A stretch of 64,000 bases of DNA from Stomoxys calcitrans (lineage: Eukaryota; Arthropoda; Insecta; Diptera; Muscidae), in the NCBI RefSeq assembly GCF_963082655.1, contig NC_081553.1, forward strand, positions 64,232,392-64,296,391, read 5' to 3'. The position numbers and the translations under genes are program-made. Each line of letters begins with the position of its first letter. Position 1 is the stretch's first letter. Below are positions 23,048 to 35,549 of the stretch, piece by piece. The notes beneath the pieces were generated by a model. That model had not been told where the DNA came from. It worked only from the letters and a program-made list of their open reading frames with translations, and made no database searches.

Positions 23048-25356
23048 TTTCTTATGTTCCGCTTAGATACGAACTGAAGCCTTGGGTATGAAAAAGATCG
23101 ACTTAAGATGAATGTGAATATATTTGGTATAATTAAACAGCCTATCCTTTTATGTTCCAAAGAACACCAGCAGACTCTCTTTTTTTTACCATAAGAAAAA
23201 TATTGAATATAGAATAACTTAAAATGTTTGTAAATCCCCAATAATAGTATAATTATTTTTTAATTTTCTCTTTCCATTGCAGATATATTTTCAAACTGTG
23301 ATGCTTCGTTTGTGATGAAAGTTCTAAACTGCTATATGTACTTGCCTTTTGCTGATAATGTGATAAAGTTATGAGCTAAATTCTAAAGCTTCAAGCATTT
23401 AGAAAATGTCTTGCCAAGCAGGAGAATAAACTTCAGTATAGCCTTTGGTGTAAGGATAAATCGATGAAAGTGGCTGCCACATTCCAAACTTGCACATTGA
23501 TTTCCATGATGCCATATGAAAGAAGAAACATATCAAATCAAAATAACCTAAAAAAAAGTCTTAGGACTTAAATAAAAGTCTTAATGGACTTTAAAAAAAT
23601 GATAAAAACCGAATCATTCTTCTTAAATTTTTGATATATAAACATATCTGTTGAATTAACCTTCTCGTAACGTTGAACGAATTTAACTTCTCATAACGTT
23701 TTTTAAATACATTTCAACATTGGCTCTTATTGGGTAACTCGAAGTCGAATTTGAGGTTTATAAAAAATGCAACTTTATATTTTTGTCGGTATTATATATA
23801 AATTTAAGGTGATTGTTTTTGCATAGTTTTTGCTTGCAGGCATTTTCTATCACAAAAACAATCATCTTTATATTGTATATAATATCTAGGGAATATAAAA
23901 TTGAATTTGAACTTCATATTCCTAATAGGAGCCTTTGATTTATCTTTCTTTGTATATGAAAATGTGATAGAAAGTATCTGTGATATTAAAACGAAACTGT
24001 GATATTTAACCCATAAACTGTGATAGTTCATTAAATGTTTGTATTTTGTTATTTATTTTTTGTTAAAAAATATCTGTGATGAAATTTCTACAGTAATCAA
24101 AAATAAGAAAAATTACAAAGAAATATATGCGACGAACGAAAAGCAACCTTGGAACCGAACCCTTACTAAAATCATGCATTTTTTTTATAATTTTTCTTAT
24201 ACTCAACTGCGATATCTAAAATGAACTGTGGTACCTTAATTGTGATAAGATTTTTTGTTATTGTTTGAATTGTTATATAATATTGTTAATTGTTATGCTT
24301 ACTCAGTCCATTTTCTAATATTTTTTGAAGTCTTATAATAAGAATTTCAAAACTTCCATGTTGCTTCAGTTTTCGTTTTATTATGATTACCTCTAAAATT
24401 CATTTTATAAAACTCCTATATGGGCTGATAAGAATACTCTGTGATAAAAAAAAATCTGTGATATTTTTTTTGTGTTTTCTATAGGCTTCCTAACAGTTTA
24501 TTGAATATTATAATTGTCATTTTTTTTTAATTTGACAATTTAATTATTCTTTGACTTTTGTTAAGCCTATGGAAGATATTTCATTACATTAAGTATAAAC
24601 TGTGATATATTTTCTTTTTAATTTTAAGCTATAATTATAAGTTATTTTAAGTAAATTTAACATAGTGTCATAAGTATAGTTAAGTATAATTAAGTATAAT
24701 TTAACTCATCCATGTAGTATAGAAAATATTTGTAAACATTCCTCGATAACATTGTTTTTGATAAAAGAAAGAATAAATACTCTCCAACTTTGCGGACAAC
24801 GCAAACCCAAAACCAGTTGTTTTCAATCAACCTAAAAAAATATTAACTTTAAAAATAATTTCGAAAGTTTGGATGGATTACTACGAAAATTGTGTTCATG
24901 CATATGGAGATTGGCAAGTTTTGGAATATTCATGGTATTATTTCTCCTTCAGCAATTATCTCGATGATCATGATTTGGATGGATTTGTAAACATTTCTAT
25001 TCATTTCCGAACAGTTTTGGCCTAACTTTGAAGACTTAATTGCTGTCATATGGTCGCATGTAGAACTATGCTCTTCGTGGAGTTGCGTTTTTAACCGGGT
25101 CCTGCGATCTATACAATGGAAGGAGTTTTAGGTAGTGCTCCTCTTCCATCCAAAGAGGTGAACACGCTAAAATCAAAATTCGTTTCTTAATGTCCACGTA
25201 AATCTCTACTGGAAGAAATTTTGGAGAGTTTCTATTTTTTAACTAACGCCCAGGAGATATCATTTATAACTGAACTGCATTGCGTTGAAGTTTTGGGAAG
25301 TTAAGAATCGGTGGGGGGAGGGACACACATTAGTGTTCTTCTGGTTGTTCAAATGA
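23048..25356. other. AT-rich stretch without recognisable genes
   Basis: Contains many short repeats of CTGTGATA-like words between 23,290 and 24,610. A plus-strand acceptor-like site (TTTCTCTTTCCATTGCAG) ends at 23,282, but no open coding sequence follows. The segment 24,880-25,350 is of more balanced composition and unrecognised. Confidence 0.45.
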
Positions 25357-26330
25357 TTGGTGATTTTAAAATACTTTTGGGGGTTCGGGGCGAATATCTT
25401 TGCGGTGCATATTCATTTTCACCGTCCTAGCATTCTAGCTCTTTGTGAGACCCAGGTGCGTGAGGATTCAAATCCACAGGATTTCCACATCCCTGGGTAT
25501 CACACTCTGTCTCTTTTTATTTCGATGATCGCTGACCCCATTACGATCATCTTTGTCCATCAACGGTGTAGATGTTGAGCCATCAGAAGCTCTTGAGGCA
25601 TTAAAATACAAGGTGATGTCCGTTGGGCTAGACATGTATTTGAAGTGTCGAAAGAAGCATTCAAGTGTTTAGGCTTCCTTAAACGGTGTAAGAACTACTT
25701 CACACCGTCTGATCTTCTTAACATCGATACCACTTTCATAAGGCGTACAAAGAGTACAAGTCAGATGTATGAGCTGTAGCTTCAAAATCATCCCTGGAGC
25801 TACTAGACCGTGTAGAGAGGAGAGCAATGGCGTTGATTGGGGACATTGGGGTATCCAACTCTACTGCCTCCCTTGATATGTCAGGTATACTAGACATTCC
25901 AGGAACTCACATCTGCTTGTAATTGATTGACCAGCGGAGCGCACAATGCATTATATTGGGTTGCCCAAAAAGTAATTGCGAATTTTTTAAAAGAAAGTAA
26001 ATGCATTTTTAATAAAACTTAGAATGTACTTTAATCAAATATACTTTTTTTTACACTTTTTTTCTAAAGCTAGCTAAAAGTAACAGCTGATAACTGACAG
26101 AAGAAAGAATGCAATTACAGAGTCACAAGCTGTGAAAAAATTTGTCAACGCCGACTATATGAAAAACCCGAATTACTTTTTGGGCAACCCAATATTTCGC
26201 CCGAACCTTTCGTATGTGGAATCAACTTCCGGCTAATGTTTTTCCCCACCCACTTTGACATCCAAAGATTTAAGACACATGTCAATAAACACTTCATCCT
26301 TTTCCCCTCTCCAATTCCTAATTTCATAGG
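25357..26330 (+). pseudogene. LINE (jockey/R1-like) relic interrupted by a MITE
   Basis: Three blocks of a non-LTR retrotransposon ORF2 remain. The endonuclease-like block (about 25,400-25,510) has ILALCETQV and a FHIPGYHTL motif. A post-RT C-terminal block (about 25,660-25,935) has LGFLKRCKNYFTPSDLL and ELLDRVERRAMALIGD. After the MITE (25,956-26,192) comes the extreme C-terminus (about 26,196-26,300) with RTFRMWNQLPANVFP, then a 1-base frame change. The whole reverse transcriptase domain is missing and several frameshifts occur. The element is dead. Confidence 0.75.
25956..26192 (+). mobile_element. mariner-type MITE, copy 1
   Basis: 237 bp with terminal inverted repeats TTGGGTTGCCCAAAAAGTAA and TTACTTTTTGGGCAACCCAA, flanked on both sides by TA (25,954-25,955 and 26,193-26,194). 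That is the Tc1/mariner target signature. The right end could encode NADYMKNP followed by LLFGQP, reminiscent of a mariner transposase C-terminus, so the MITE may be a deletion derivative. It sits inside the LINE relic. Confidence 0.9.
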
Positions 26331-26784
26331 GGTCATTCATAGGGGACATCCCCTGCACGTTGGCTGACAGAAAAAAAATAGGTTTATTGATATTCATTGT
26401 AATTTTCTGGACGCCATAGTAGTTGGGAAATAAATTAGAGAGAAGTTGATTTAACTTTCGATCGTTCTGGTTGGGCGAAAAATCCACTCATCCGATAATG
26501 CATAGCCCGCTCAATTGGTCAATCAATTACAAATGGTGGTGAATTCCTGGGGAACATCCTAGCAACTGAAATAAGAATACGGATATCTTGGGAAACACGT
26601 TATAAAATGACTATAGAGCAATACATGCATTGCTCAAGGGAACCACATTGGATACACTTCTGTCTTCAATCAACGCCATTTTTCTCTTTTCAACGACCTC
26701 ATTAAGTAGCTCCAAGTATGGCTTTGCCATTGTCGAAATTCATTTTAACTTACTTCATTAAATTTGGGGCCAATAATTTTTGAA
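26331..26784. other. non-coding spacer
   Basis: No recognisable gene or repeat, apart from possible decayed LINE tail sequence next to 26,330. Confidence 0.4.
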
Positions 26785-27250
26785 CAAGTAAGGGCGTTCT
26801 AAGTTCGGCCGGGCCGAATCTTATATACCCTCCATGATGGATAGCATTTGTCGAGTTCTATGCGCGGTATCTCTTTTTAGGCGAACAAAGAATATTAAAT
26901 AAGAACTGTTATGCTATTGGAGCTATATCATCAAGTTAAATTCCGATTCGGAACATAAATGAATGCAGAACATTGTTGAAGTCGTTGTGTATTATTTCAG
27001 TTCATTCGGATAGGAATTGCTCCTTGTAGGGGTTCAAGAAGCAAAATCGGGAGATCGGTTTATATGGGAGCTGTATCAAGCTATTGATCGATTCAGACCA
27101 TATTAGACACGTATGTTGAAAGTCATAAGAGAAGCCATTGTACTAAATTTCTTCCAAATCGGATGAGAATTGCGCCCTTTAGAGGCTCAAGAAGTCAAGA
27201 TCCCAAATCGGTTTATATGGCAGCTACATATATGTGGCACCTCTGCTTGA
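26785..27250 (+). mobile_element. 153-bp-core element, left part only
   Basis: Begins with the left terminus CAAGTAAGGGCGTTCTAAGT, then 'cggccgggccgaatcttata'. It continues with about one and a half core units and stops at about 27,250, where the inverted LINE relic begins. The right terminus is missing. Confidence 0.8.
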
Positions 27251-27255
27251 ATGAT

Positions 27256-28383
27256 GCTGCAATTATCCCTCATGCGCTATGAGACATTGATATGAAGTTC
27301 GCTACAATAGATACCACACCCTGTTCCATTTTCCATCTTCGATAAATGTGTAACGCAAAATCCGACACCGTCCACCAGACGTGGCAGCTTATTTCTTCAT
27401 ATTTCTTTACATCTGAATCTCGTATAATCTCCTCCCGCAGGATTTTAAAGAGATCACACGATAGACCGTCTTGCTGTCTGAAACATCGTTTGGTATTGAA
27501 CGATTCCGAGAGGTTCTTTCCTATTCTTACTGAGGAACGTGCATCAGCAAATGTCATCCAGCAGTCTTATTAATTTTGAAAGGAATCCAAACTCAGACAT
27601 AACTTAAAATACCTTTGAACCTAAAGGGCTATCGAAAGCGGCTTTGTAGTCAACAAAGAGATGGTAGGTGTTAATTTGTTCTTCTCGGGTCTTTTCCAGG
27701 ATTTGACCCAGTGTGAATATCTGGTCTAGGGTTGATATACCAAGTCTAAAGCAGCATAAATAGGGCCCAATTATCTCATTGACTTTAGGTTTTAATCTTT
27801 CACACAGTACGCTTGAGAGTATCTTATATGCGATTATGCCTCTGTAGTTGACACATTGCGTCTTCTCTCCTTTAAGGTTCCAACCATCGGGTATGCATTC
27901 TTCTAGCCAGATTGCGCAGACAAGTTGATGCATATGTCTTATCAGCGTGTCACCTCCGGTCTTAAATAGTTCGGCGTGCAATCCGTCGGCTCCTGCTGCC
28001 TTGTTGTTCTTCAGTTGGGTCACTGCTATTTGGACCTCATTCTGACTAGGAGGAAAACATTCTATACCATCATTATTGGTTCTGCGGTATCCTCTTCGCC
28101 ACCAACGTTGGACACTAGAAGCTGGGTAAAATGTTCTTTCCATTTCCTCAGCACACTATCTGTATCAGTTACCAGATTTCTTCTTTTTCTCTGCAAGAGG
28201 ATGTGCCTGTACAAAAGCTATTGATTTGATGTTTAATACTTTGGTAGAATTTTCAAACTTCATTCTGACTTTGTACATCTCAATTCGCTCACAGTCACGT
28301 CTTTCCATTTCTGTCTTTCTGCGGAATAGACATATCTCATCTCCCCTCTTCTCTCGATACCTCTCCTTCATCTGACGCGTTGC
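27256..28383 (-). pseudogene. LINE reverse transcriptase relic (RT family with NNKAAGADGL)
   Basis: The minus strand encodes the N-side of a LINE RT. In order it has the pre-RT segment (about 28,371-28,165), a degenerate segment with EVQIAVTQLKNNKAAGADGL, AYKILSSVLCERLKP and VDYKAAFDS, then after a frame break SVRIGKNLSESFNTK. The catalytic YADD region and everything downstream is missing. Several stops and frameshifts are present. It is the same family as the plus-strand relic at 59.4-61.2 kb and starts at the same internal point, 'cagtagcaacgcg'. Confidence 0.85.
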
Positions 28384-28395
28384 TACTGACTGCAG

Positions 28396-29130
28396 GGGTT
28401 TTCATAGGACAACTTTATGGTTGTTTTCATAGGAAAACATTAATTCAGCGAGGCTGAATGAGGGTTTTCATATGAAAACTTTAATTCAGCTAGGCTGAAT
28501 GAGGTTTTTTTATGGGAAGGGAGCCAGGCTGAATAAGGTTTTTTATAGGAAAACTTTAATTCAGCCAGGCTGAATAAGGTTTTTCATAGAAAAACTTTAA
28601 TTCAGCCAGGCTGAATAAGGTTTTTCATAGAAAAACTTTAATTCAGCCAGGCTGAATAAGGTTTTTCATAGGAAAACTTTGATTCAGCCAGGCTGAATAA
28701 GGTTTTTTATAGGAAAACTTTAATTCAGCCAGGCTGAATAAGGTTTTTCATAGAAAAACTTTAATTCAGCCAGGCTGAATAAGGTTTTTCATAAGAAAAC
28801 TTTAATTCAGCCAGGCTGAATATTGTTTTTCATAGGAAAACTTTAATTCAGCCAGGCTGAATATTGTTTTTCATAGGAAAACTTTAATTCAGCCAGGCTG
28901 AATAAGATTTTTCATAGGAAAACTTTAATTCAGCCAAGCCGAATAAATATTCTCCCCGAAAAACTTTAATTCAGCAAGGATCAATAAGGTTTTCGATAGG
29001 AAAGCTTTAATTCAGTCGTGCTGAAAAAGTTTTTTCGTGGGAAAACTTTAATTCAATCAGGCTGACTATGATTTTTTTATAGGAAAACTTCAATTCAGGC
29101 TGAATAAGGGTTTCTATAGGAAAAATTTAA
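28396..29130. repeat. 41-bp minisatellite with palindromic TTCAGCCAGGCTGAA
   Basis: About seventeen copies of a 41-bp unit made of TTCAGCCAGGCTGAATAAGG and 'tttttcataggaaaactttaa'. The outer copies are more diverged, the central ones nearly identical. Each unit carries a perfect 15-bp palindrome (TTCAGCC-A-GGCTGAA). The array directly abuts the 5' boundary of the LINE relic. Confidence 0.95.
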
Positions 29131-29149
29131 TTAAATCTTCCAATGCCCG

Positions 29150-30107
29150 GCCGAACGATCAGCTTATTCGTCATACTGTTCACTTTTTATCGTAAAAAAA
29201 AAATCTTGCCTATATGAGTTATAACAAAATCGCTCCTTTTTTAATAAAAAGTTCTCTCTTTCATATAAAATCCTCTTTTGAATGAATATATCATGATTAT
29301 TAAGACCAATCTTCCTTTATATTGCCTAATTCACATACAAACGTTTAATTTCATTATTACCCCTTTACGGGTGTAAATTACAATAATTTGGCAACTCTAC
29401 CACTTACGAGTTAATCACCACCCAATTGGACAATTACATTAGTTAGTACGCGGTTTCATCTAAACGTGAAAGGACGATCGTTTGTTAGTGGCCTTAATTT
29501 TCCTCTTTTGTGCTTAAGAAAAGAAGAAATTATACAAAAATTTTAATGAGTGCTATAACTACAGTGTTTAACAATTGAAAAATACTAAAATGTATCCATT
29601 AAAACCAATTTATTGCAAAGAAAATCAAGAAATTGTATAATTGTCTCAAAAGTTCCGTTAACTGTGCCCATATACCCACGTTGTGTGTTTTAGTAAGTGT
29701 TGTGGGCGACAGAGAGAGAGAGAGCTCACTCTGCGTATAAGTGGTGCAAAAGTCAAAGGCAGGTGAAAAAGCAAAGAGTAATTGTTTAAAAGTGAGAGTG
29801 TGTTTTTGTTCATACATATATGAGAGGATCATTGAATGTGAATGTGAAAAAGAAAAGGTAAATTGAAAGAATTAAATGTTGGGTAAAAAAAGAATTAAAT
29901 GTGGTATTATGGTGCAGGGAAATAAAGTAATAATGGAAAAATTCCAGAAAGTGATGTGAAAATATGTTTTTGGTAATAATTATTGTAGAAAGAGAAAATA
30001 ATGTTGAAAATATTGCCTCAAATTCTGTTCATACACAATGCATGAAGGTCCATTGTAGGGCTTGTCAGAAAGTGAAATAAATAGAGAATGTAGCAGATTC
30101 TGGATAA
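29150..30107 (+). other. non-repetitive leader/promoter-like stretch
   Basis: Single-copy-looking sequence between the 41-bp array and the candidate first exon. It has a GAGAGA run at 29712-29723, short AT-rich blocks and several upstream ATGs followed by early stops. It could be the promoter and 5' leader of the candidate gene at 30108. No TATA box or initiator can be assigned with confidence. Confidence 0.25.
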
Positions 30108-30139
30108 ATGGCTAGCAATAAACATCGTGGTGGTCCCGG
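30108..30139 (+). CDS. candidate first coding exon of an unidentified plus-strand gene
   Basis: An ATG in good context (GGATAAATGGCT) starts ten codons, MASNKHRGGP, and runs into CCCGG|GTAAGT, a consensus donor with the exon ending in phase 2. Upstream, 29.16-30.1 kb is non-repetitive, leader-like sequence with a GAGA run at 29712-29723. If real, the gene lies divergent to hdc. No convincing downstream coding exon was found in the window, which would imply an intron of tens of kilobases. An acceptor-like site at 43063 leaves a compatible but short frame. I do not recognise the protein. Confidence 0.35.
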
Positions 30140-30299
30140 GTAAGTCATAGTAATTGTTATTGTATTGGTATATTGTAATGGATATATTCTTTGAATTGAG
30201 GTAAATATCCACTTCTTTTTGCCACAATTTTGTTTACGATAGATTTTTGTTTTACGATAGAAAAAAATTTTGTTTACGATAGATTTTAACAGAACAGAA

Positions 30300-31740
30300 T
30301 GACGTGTCTTTTGGTAAAAATTCGCTTTAAATAAAAAAAATTATCGAAATTTAGATTTTCATAAATAATTTTTTAAATTTAAATTTTTTATAGAAAATTT
30401 TGCCAAAAATTTCGTTAGAATTCATAGACAATTTTGTCGAAATTTAATTTTCATAGAAAATATATTTAAAAATTGATATTTTAGAAAAATTCGTAGAAAT
30501 GTGATCTTTAATCGAATTTCGCTTAAGTTTGATTATCAGGAAAATTCTGCCGAAAGTTAATTTCTTTAAAAATATCCAAATATGGTTTTCATTTAAAATT
30601 ACGTTAAAATTTGATTTTCATAAAAAAAAATTTTCACAAATTAATTATAAGGAAGGTTTTGATTGGATTTTTGTATAAAATTTAGTTTTCGTAAAATGTA
30701 GAAAAAATTGGATTTTTTAAGGAAAATTTCGTTAAAATTCGATTTTTATAGAAAAATTTGTTGAAATTTCATTTTCGAAAATTAATAAAAAAAAAAAATT
30801 GTATTGTCTTCATTGAAATTTTATAACAATTTAATTTTAAAGAAATTTTTGTTTTGATTTTTCGGTAAAATTTGATTTTCGTAAAATTTCGTAGAAAAAA
30901 TTGGATTTTTAAGGAAAATTTCGTTAAAATTCGATTTTTAAAAAATATTGTTTAAAATTTGATTTTAACAGAAAATTGTGTAGAACTTTAATTTTTCAAG
31001 AAAATTTTAGTCGACCTTGTTTTAATAATTTTTGCCAAAATTTTCTTTTTAAAGATAATTTAATTGAAATGTTCATATTAAAAATTTTGGCTAAATTGGA
31101 TTTTCATTGAAAATTTTCTCAAAATCTGATTTTTATAGGAAATTTGCTTAGAAATTTGATTTTTTTTATTAAATACGGGTTTAATTTCATACATATTTCG
31201 CCGAAATTAAAGTTTTATAAAAGATTTTCGAAAATCAATTATTTTAATTTCTTTTACTTTAATTTTTACGGAAGTTTTAATATTTCATAGTAATTTTCGG
31301 TATTCTTTTTTTTTAAATATCGTAGAAAATATTGGATTTTTAAAGAACTTATCGTTAAAATTTGATTTTTTTAAGAAAATTTTGTTGTAATTGGATTTTT
31401 TTTAGAAAATAATGTAGAAATTTAGTTTGAAAAAAAAAAAATTCGTCAAATTTAAAAAAAATTCGCAGAAATTTTGATTTTTAAAAACTGTTGTAAAATT
31501 TTTATTTTTAAAATTTAATTTTATTAAATTGACTTGAACTTGAATTTTCATAGAATATTTCCACTGAATTTGATTTTATAGAAAATTGGGTCGAAATAAG
31601 ATTTTTTACAAAAATGTCGTCGAAAAAATATTTTCATTGTAAATTTCGTCAAAGTGAGATTTTTATAGAAAATTTTCCCTTAATTTTTTATTTTAGAAAA
31701 TTTGTTTGTGAGTTTGATTTTTACAGAATGTCTGTCTCTT
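30300..31740. repeat. degenerate AT-rich array (reverse orientation of the 5.5-7.1 kb type)
   Basis: Irregular units around 'aatttcgttaaaattcgatt' and 'tttttatagaaaatttt', the reverse complement of the units at 5.5-7.1 and 33-34 kb, strongly diverged. No coding potential. Confidence 0.6.
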
Positions 31741-32980
31741 CTTGTATTTTAATGGATTTCATTTATTTTAACTAACTATCTATCACGTTTTAATAAACCA
31801 AACTTTACAACATCCTACTTTAAAAAAATTAATAAAATGTCAACCATTAAACCAATAACCCATAAAAATAAATTTGATAAAATTCGCCATATCCTCCCTA
31901 CAAATTACATGCAAAAAAAAGTTACATATCCCGACTAAACCAAACATACCCACACTGACGCTACTCCACGCCGCCACCACAAAACAATTTGAACAACCAT
32001 GCAACCCCTCTCATTATTCTTACTTTTGCACCCCTACCATACATCGAACTATACATACATTGGCAACATAAAAGAGCTAGAGCTGAAGCCTCAAACATAT
32101 TTTCATGAACGCAACATGCAACTCAAGCAAAAACCCATTCACTTTCATGCCGGAAGCAACAAACTTCCAACATCAAACCGTATAACATAAACATTAAATG
32201 TTCCCCTCCAACAATATGAACACATGGCTATCTGTGGTGGCAGAGAAAATGCAAAGTCCAACATGTTCGACTTCGGGCCAATCAGAAAAAATACTATCGA
32301 ACTCCAACATGGTGGCTGCTGCGACAGAAAAAGCCCACGAGCATCGTTGAAGTTGGCGTTTCTTGTTAGACACCAGCAGAGGCAGCACTGCGGCATCCAC
32401 TTTGAACAGTCACACGAATAAGCAAACAAAACGTAGCCGGCAAAATAAAAACAAAACACAAACAAATAACAAAAAAAGCCGGTCGTAGATGAATGATTAT
32501 CTTGTGTATCTATCGGAGAATGTGTGAGTTTGCCATTCGGTAATGTGAGAAAGCAGCAACAACGTTACTCATTTATCTATAGCCGTGGCTCGGCTGACTT
32601 TGACAAGATAGTTGTGCGCTGCAGTTTTGTGCAATTTCTTTTGTTGTTGTTGTCTGTTGTTGCTGCAGAAAAAGCTGTGTTGCATGTTTTCAATTTCTCT
32701 TCTTATCGCAAGTCGGCCAGCCAGCATGCATGTCTGCAGCCAGACGACAAATGTAGAATGTTCTGTGCTGCATGCATGCAATTGTTGTGCAGCAAGCTGA
32801 CGAAACAAGCATTTCATAATGCAATTTGCAAATAAAAGTGAAATACAAAAATACAACGCACAGGGAATAGAAAGAAGCATACATATAAACGGGATTGAGG
32901 GACAGTGTTGCCATAAAACTATTACACAAAATCCCCTAAAGAGAATTTTTACCGAAAAATGTTTTTAAAAAATAAAAAAT
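31741..32980. other. non-repetitive stretch, possibly intronic
   Basis: More balanced composition with CAG/TTG-rich parts at 32,520-32,840. Overlapping open frames on both strands of 60-106 codons exist but look like low-complexity translations without protein-family features. Confidence 0.4.
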
Positions 32981-32999
32981 TTTTAATAATACTTAAAGT

Positions 33000-34020
33000 T
33001 CGACAAATTTCCTAGACATTTAAATATATAAAATTTGAAGAAAATGTTCAAATTTGGATGAAATTATATGGGAAATACAATTTCGAAGGACTTCTATAGG
33101 AAATCAAATTTGGTCTAAATTTTAGGACGAATCAATTTTGGATGAAATTTTCTAGCAAAACTTAGTGTTTACAAAATTTTGAATGGAAATAAAATTTTGA
33201 CAAAATTTTTATGGAATTTTTAAAAATTAAGTTTAGACAAAATTTTATAGGAAAACTGAAATTCTACGAAGTTTTATGGGAAAATCAAGTTTTGGCAAAA
33301 TTTTAAAGGAAATGAAATTGCGACGAAAAATTTTAAAGGAAATGAAATCATTACATTAAATTTTCTGAAAAATCAAATTTTGCAAATTTTTCGGGAAAAC
33401 CCAAATTTCGACGAAAATGTTATAGAAATTCAAATTTGGACGAAATTTAACAAAATTTGGATTTTTTATGAAAATCAAAATTTGACAAAATATTTTTTTT
33501 AAGTAAAATTTCGACGACATATTAAAGGTAATTGAAGTTCGAAATTTTTGAGGTTAATAAAATTGAGACAAAAGGAAAATGTTGACAAAATTTTCTATAA
33601 AAATATATTTTCGACAACATTTTCTTAAATAATAAAATTTCGACAAAATTTTCTTGAGAGTCAAATTTAGTCGAGATTTTATAGGACAATTTAAATTTTG
33701 CGCAATTTGATAACATTTTGTTTAAAGCCAAATTTCGAAGAGATTTTAAAGGAAAATCAAATTCCTACGAAATTTTCTATGAAAAATAAATGTTGACTCA
33801 ATTTTTAAAGTTAATAAAATTTTGTCAAATTTAGAATGAATGAAAGTCTAATTTTGACCGCATTTTCTATAAACATTAAAATTCGATGAAATTTTCTATT
33901 AAAATCAAATTTTAATTGAAATTTCTATAAAAATCAAACATTTACGAAATTTTCTATAACAATCAAATTTCGACGAATCTTTCTATAAAAATTAAACTTG
34001 GACGAAATTTTCTTTGAGCG
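33000..34020. repeat. AT-rich array of ~30-bp units
   Basis: Degenerate units around 'aaatttcgacgaaattttct' and 'ataaaaatcaaattttgac'. It runs directly into the second dispersed family at 34,030, reproducing the pairing seen at 3.8-5.5 kb. Confidence 0.75.
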
Positions 34021-34029
34021 ACTTAAGCG

Positions 34030-35545
34030 AAATTTTGTGTGCTCTCTTATAGTAATCTAAAAACAAAAATTTGGTATTCACATTTCGGGGGCCGTCCCTC
34101 CCCAAGGACAAATTTACGACCATACCAATATGGGGCTCAAATGAAAGGTCTTTGGGCGTAAAGCAAGAATCTGATATCAATATTCGGGTGTCTTTGGGGT
34201 CAACCCACTCCCATAACACAACCCAAATAGGACGTATTTGCTGACCATTGCAATATGGGGCTAAAAAAAGAGGTATCAGCTATCAGATGGCAGAGGGGCG
34301 AACCCTCCCCCTTACCCCAATTTTCAAAAATGCCAGATCTTGGGAATGGGTGCACCGATTTAAGCAAAATTTTGTATGGTATTCCAAAAGTTCGAAATTG
34401 GCATTAAACTTTAGGGTCATATAACCTGGGGGGACGCCCCATCACAAAACCTACCCGAACGGACATGTTTGACGATTGCGACAATATAGGTATCAAATGA
34501 AAGATATTAAAGAGTAGAGTACGAACTTGGTATGAAAATTTCACCTTAAACGTTCGCGAGAGGCTTCCTCACCTCCAAACAACCCCCCAAACAGGGCACT
34601 TTCATCGCAAAATGGGTATAAAATGAAAGGTATTTAAGAGCAGACTACGAACTTGGTATGAAAATTTTCCCCTAAGTGCTCGGGAGAGGGTCCCTCACCC
34701 CCCAAAAAAAACCCCAAACAGGGCACTTTCACAGCTTTGGGCAATATGGGTATCAAATGAGAGGTATTTGGAAGTTAAGAACACATCTGTTATAAGATTT
34801 TGGTCTGAGGTGTCAACGGGGTCTCCCCAACCCCAAAACAGGCATGAATGAAATGATGAAAAGTCTTTGGGAATTAACTACGAATCTGGTATACACTTTT
34901 GGGACAGACTCCAGGACCGGCCAACCCATTAAACACCCTTCAATAGAATGTGTAGTTCGATCGGGATAGCATGGGAATTTAAAGAAAGGTCTACGAATCT
35001 AATAATGATATAAGGTTTCAATTATCTGGGTCATGTCCTATCGTTCAACTATATGGCGGCAATAAAGGACTCAAATAAATTGTCTTTTGGGTCTTAGCGT
35101 CGGGGGGAGCGATCCTCTCCTCCCAATAAAAACAACACCAAACTGTCATGTAGGAAGACTGAGAACATATTGTACACAAATGAAAGGGCGTGTCAGAGGG
35201 CAATTCCCCTCCCACTATCCTACCCAACGAAATAACTTAAAAACAGAAAGGAAGGAGGGCCGCACCACCTTCAAAGGTCGCCAAATGGAAATAAACCATT
35301 AATGACAAATGGGGCTCAAATTAAAGGTATTTGTTACTAGAGCACGAATCTGATATATGACAGTCCAACTCACCCCCAAAAATACCCGCATACCGGACAT
35401 CTTTACCGAGCATCGCAATATGAGGCTCAATGAGAGGTATTTGAGAGACGAGCAATCTGAAACGCCGTACCAGCACCCCCAAACTGGGCTTATTTCCTGA
35501 CCGTGCCAGTATAGGGCTCAGATAAAATAAGGCAAAGACTTAAGG
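34030..35545 (+). repeat. second dispersed repeat family, diverged copy
   Basis: Repeated phrases 'tatggggctcaaatgaaagg', 'gggtatcaaatgagaggtat' and 'cgaaccctcccccttacccc'. It is more diverged than the copies at 4.1 and 11.8 kb. Confidence 0.7.
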
Positions 35546-35549
35546 CCCT

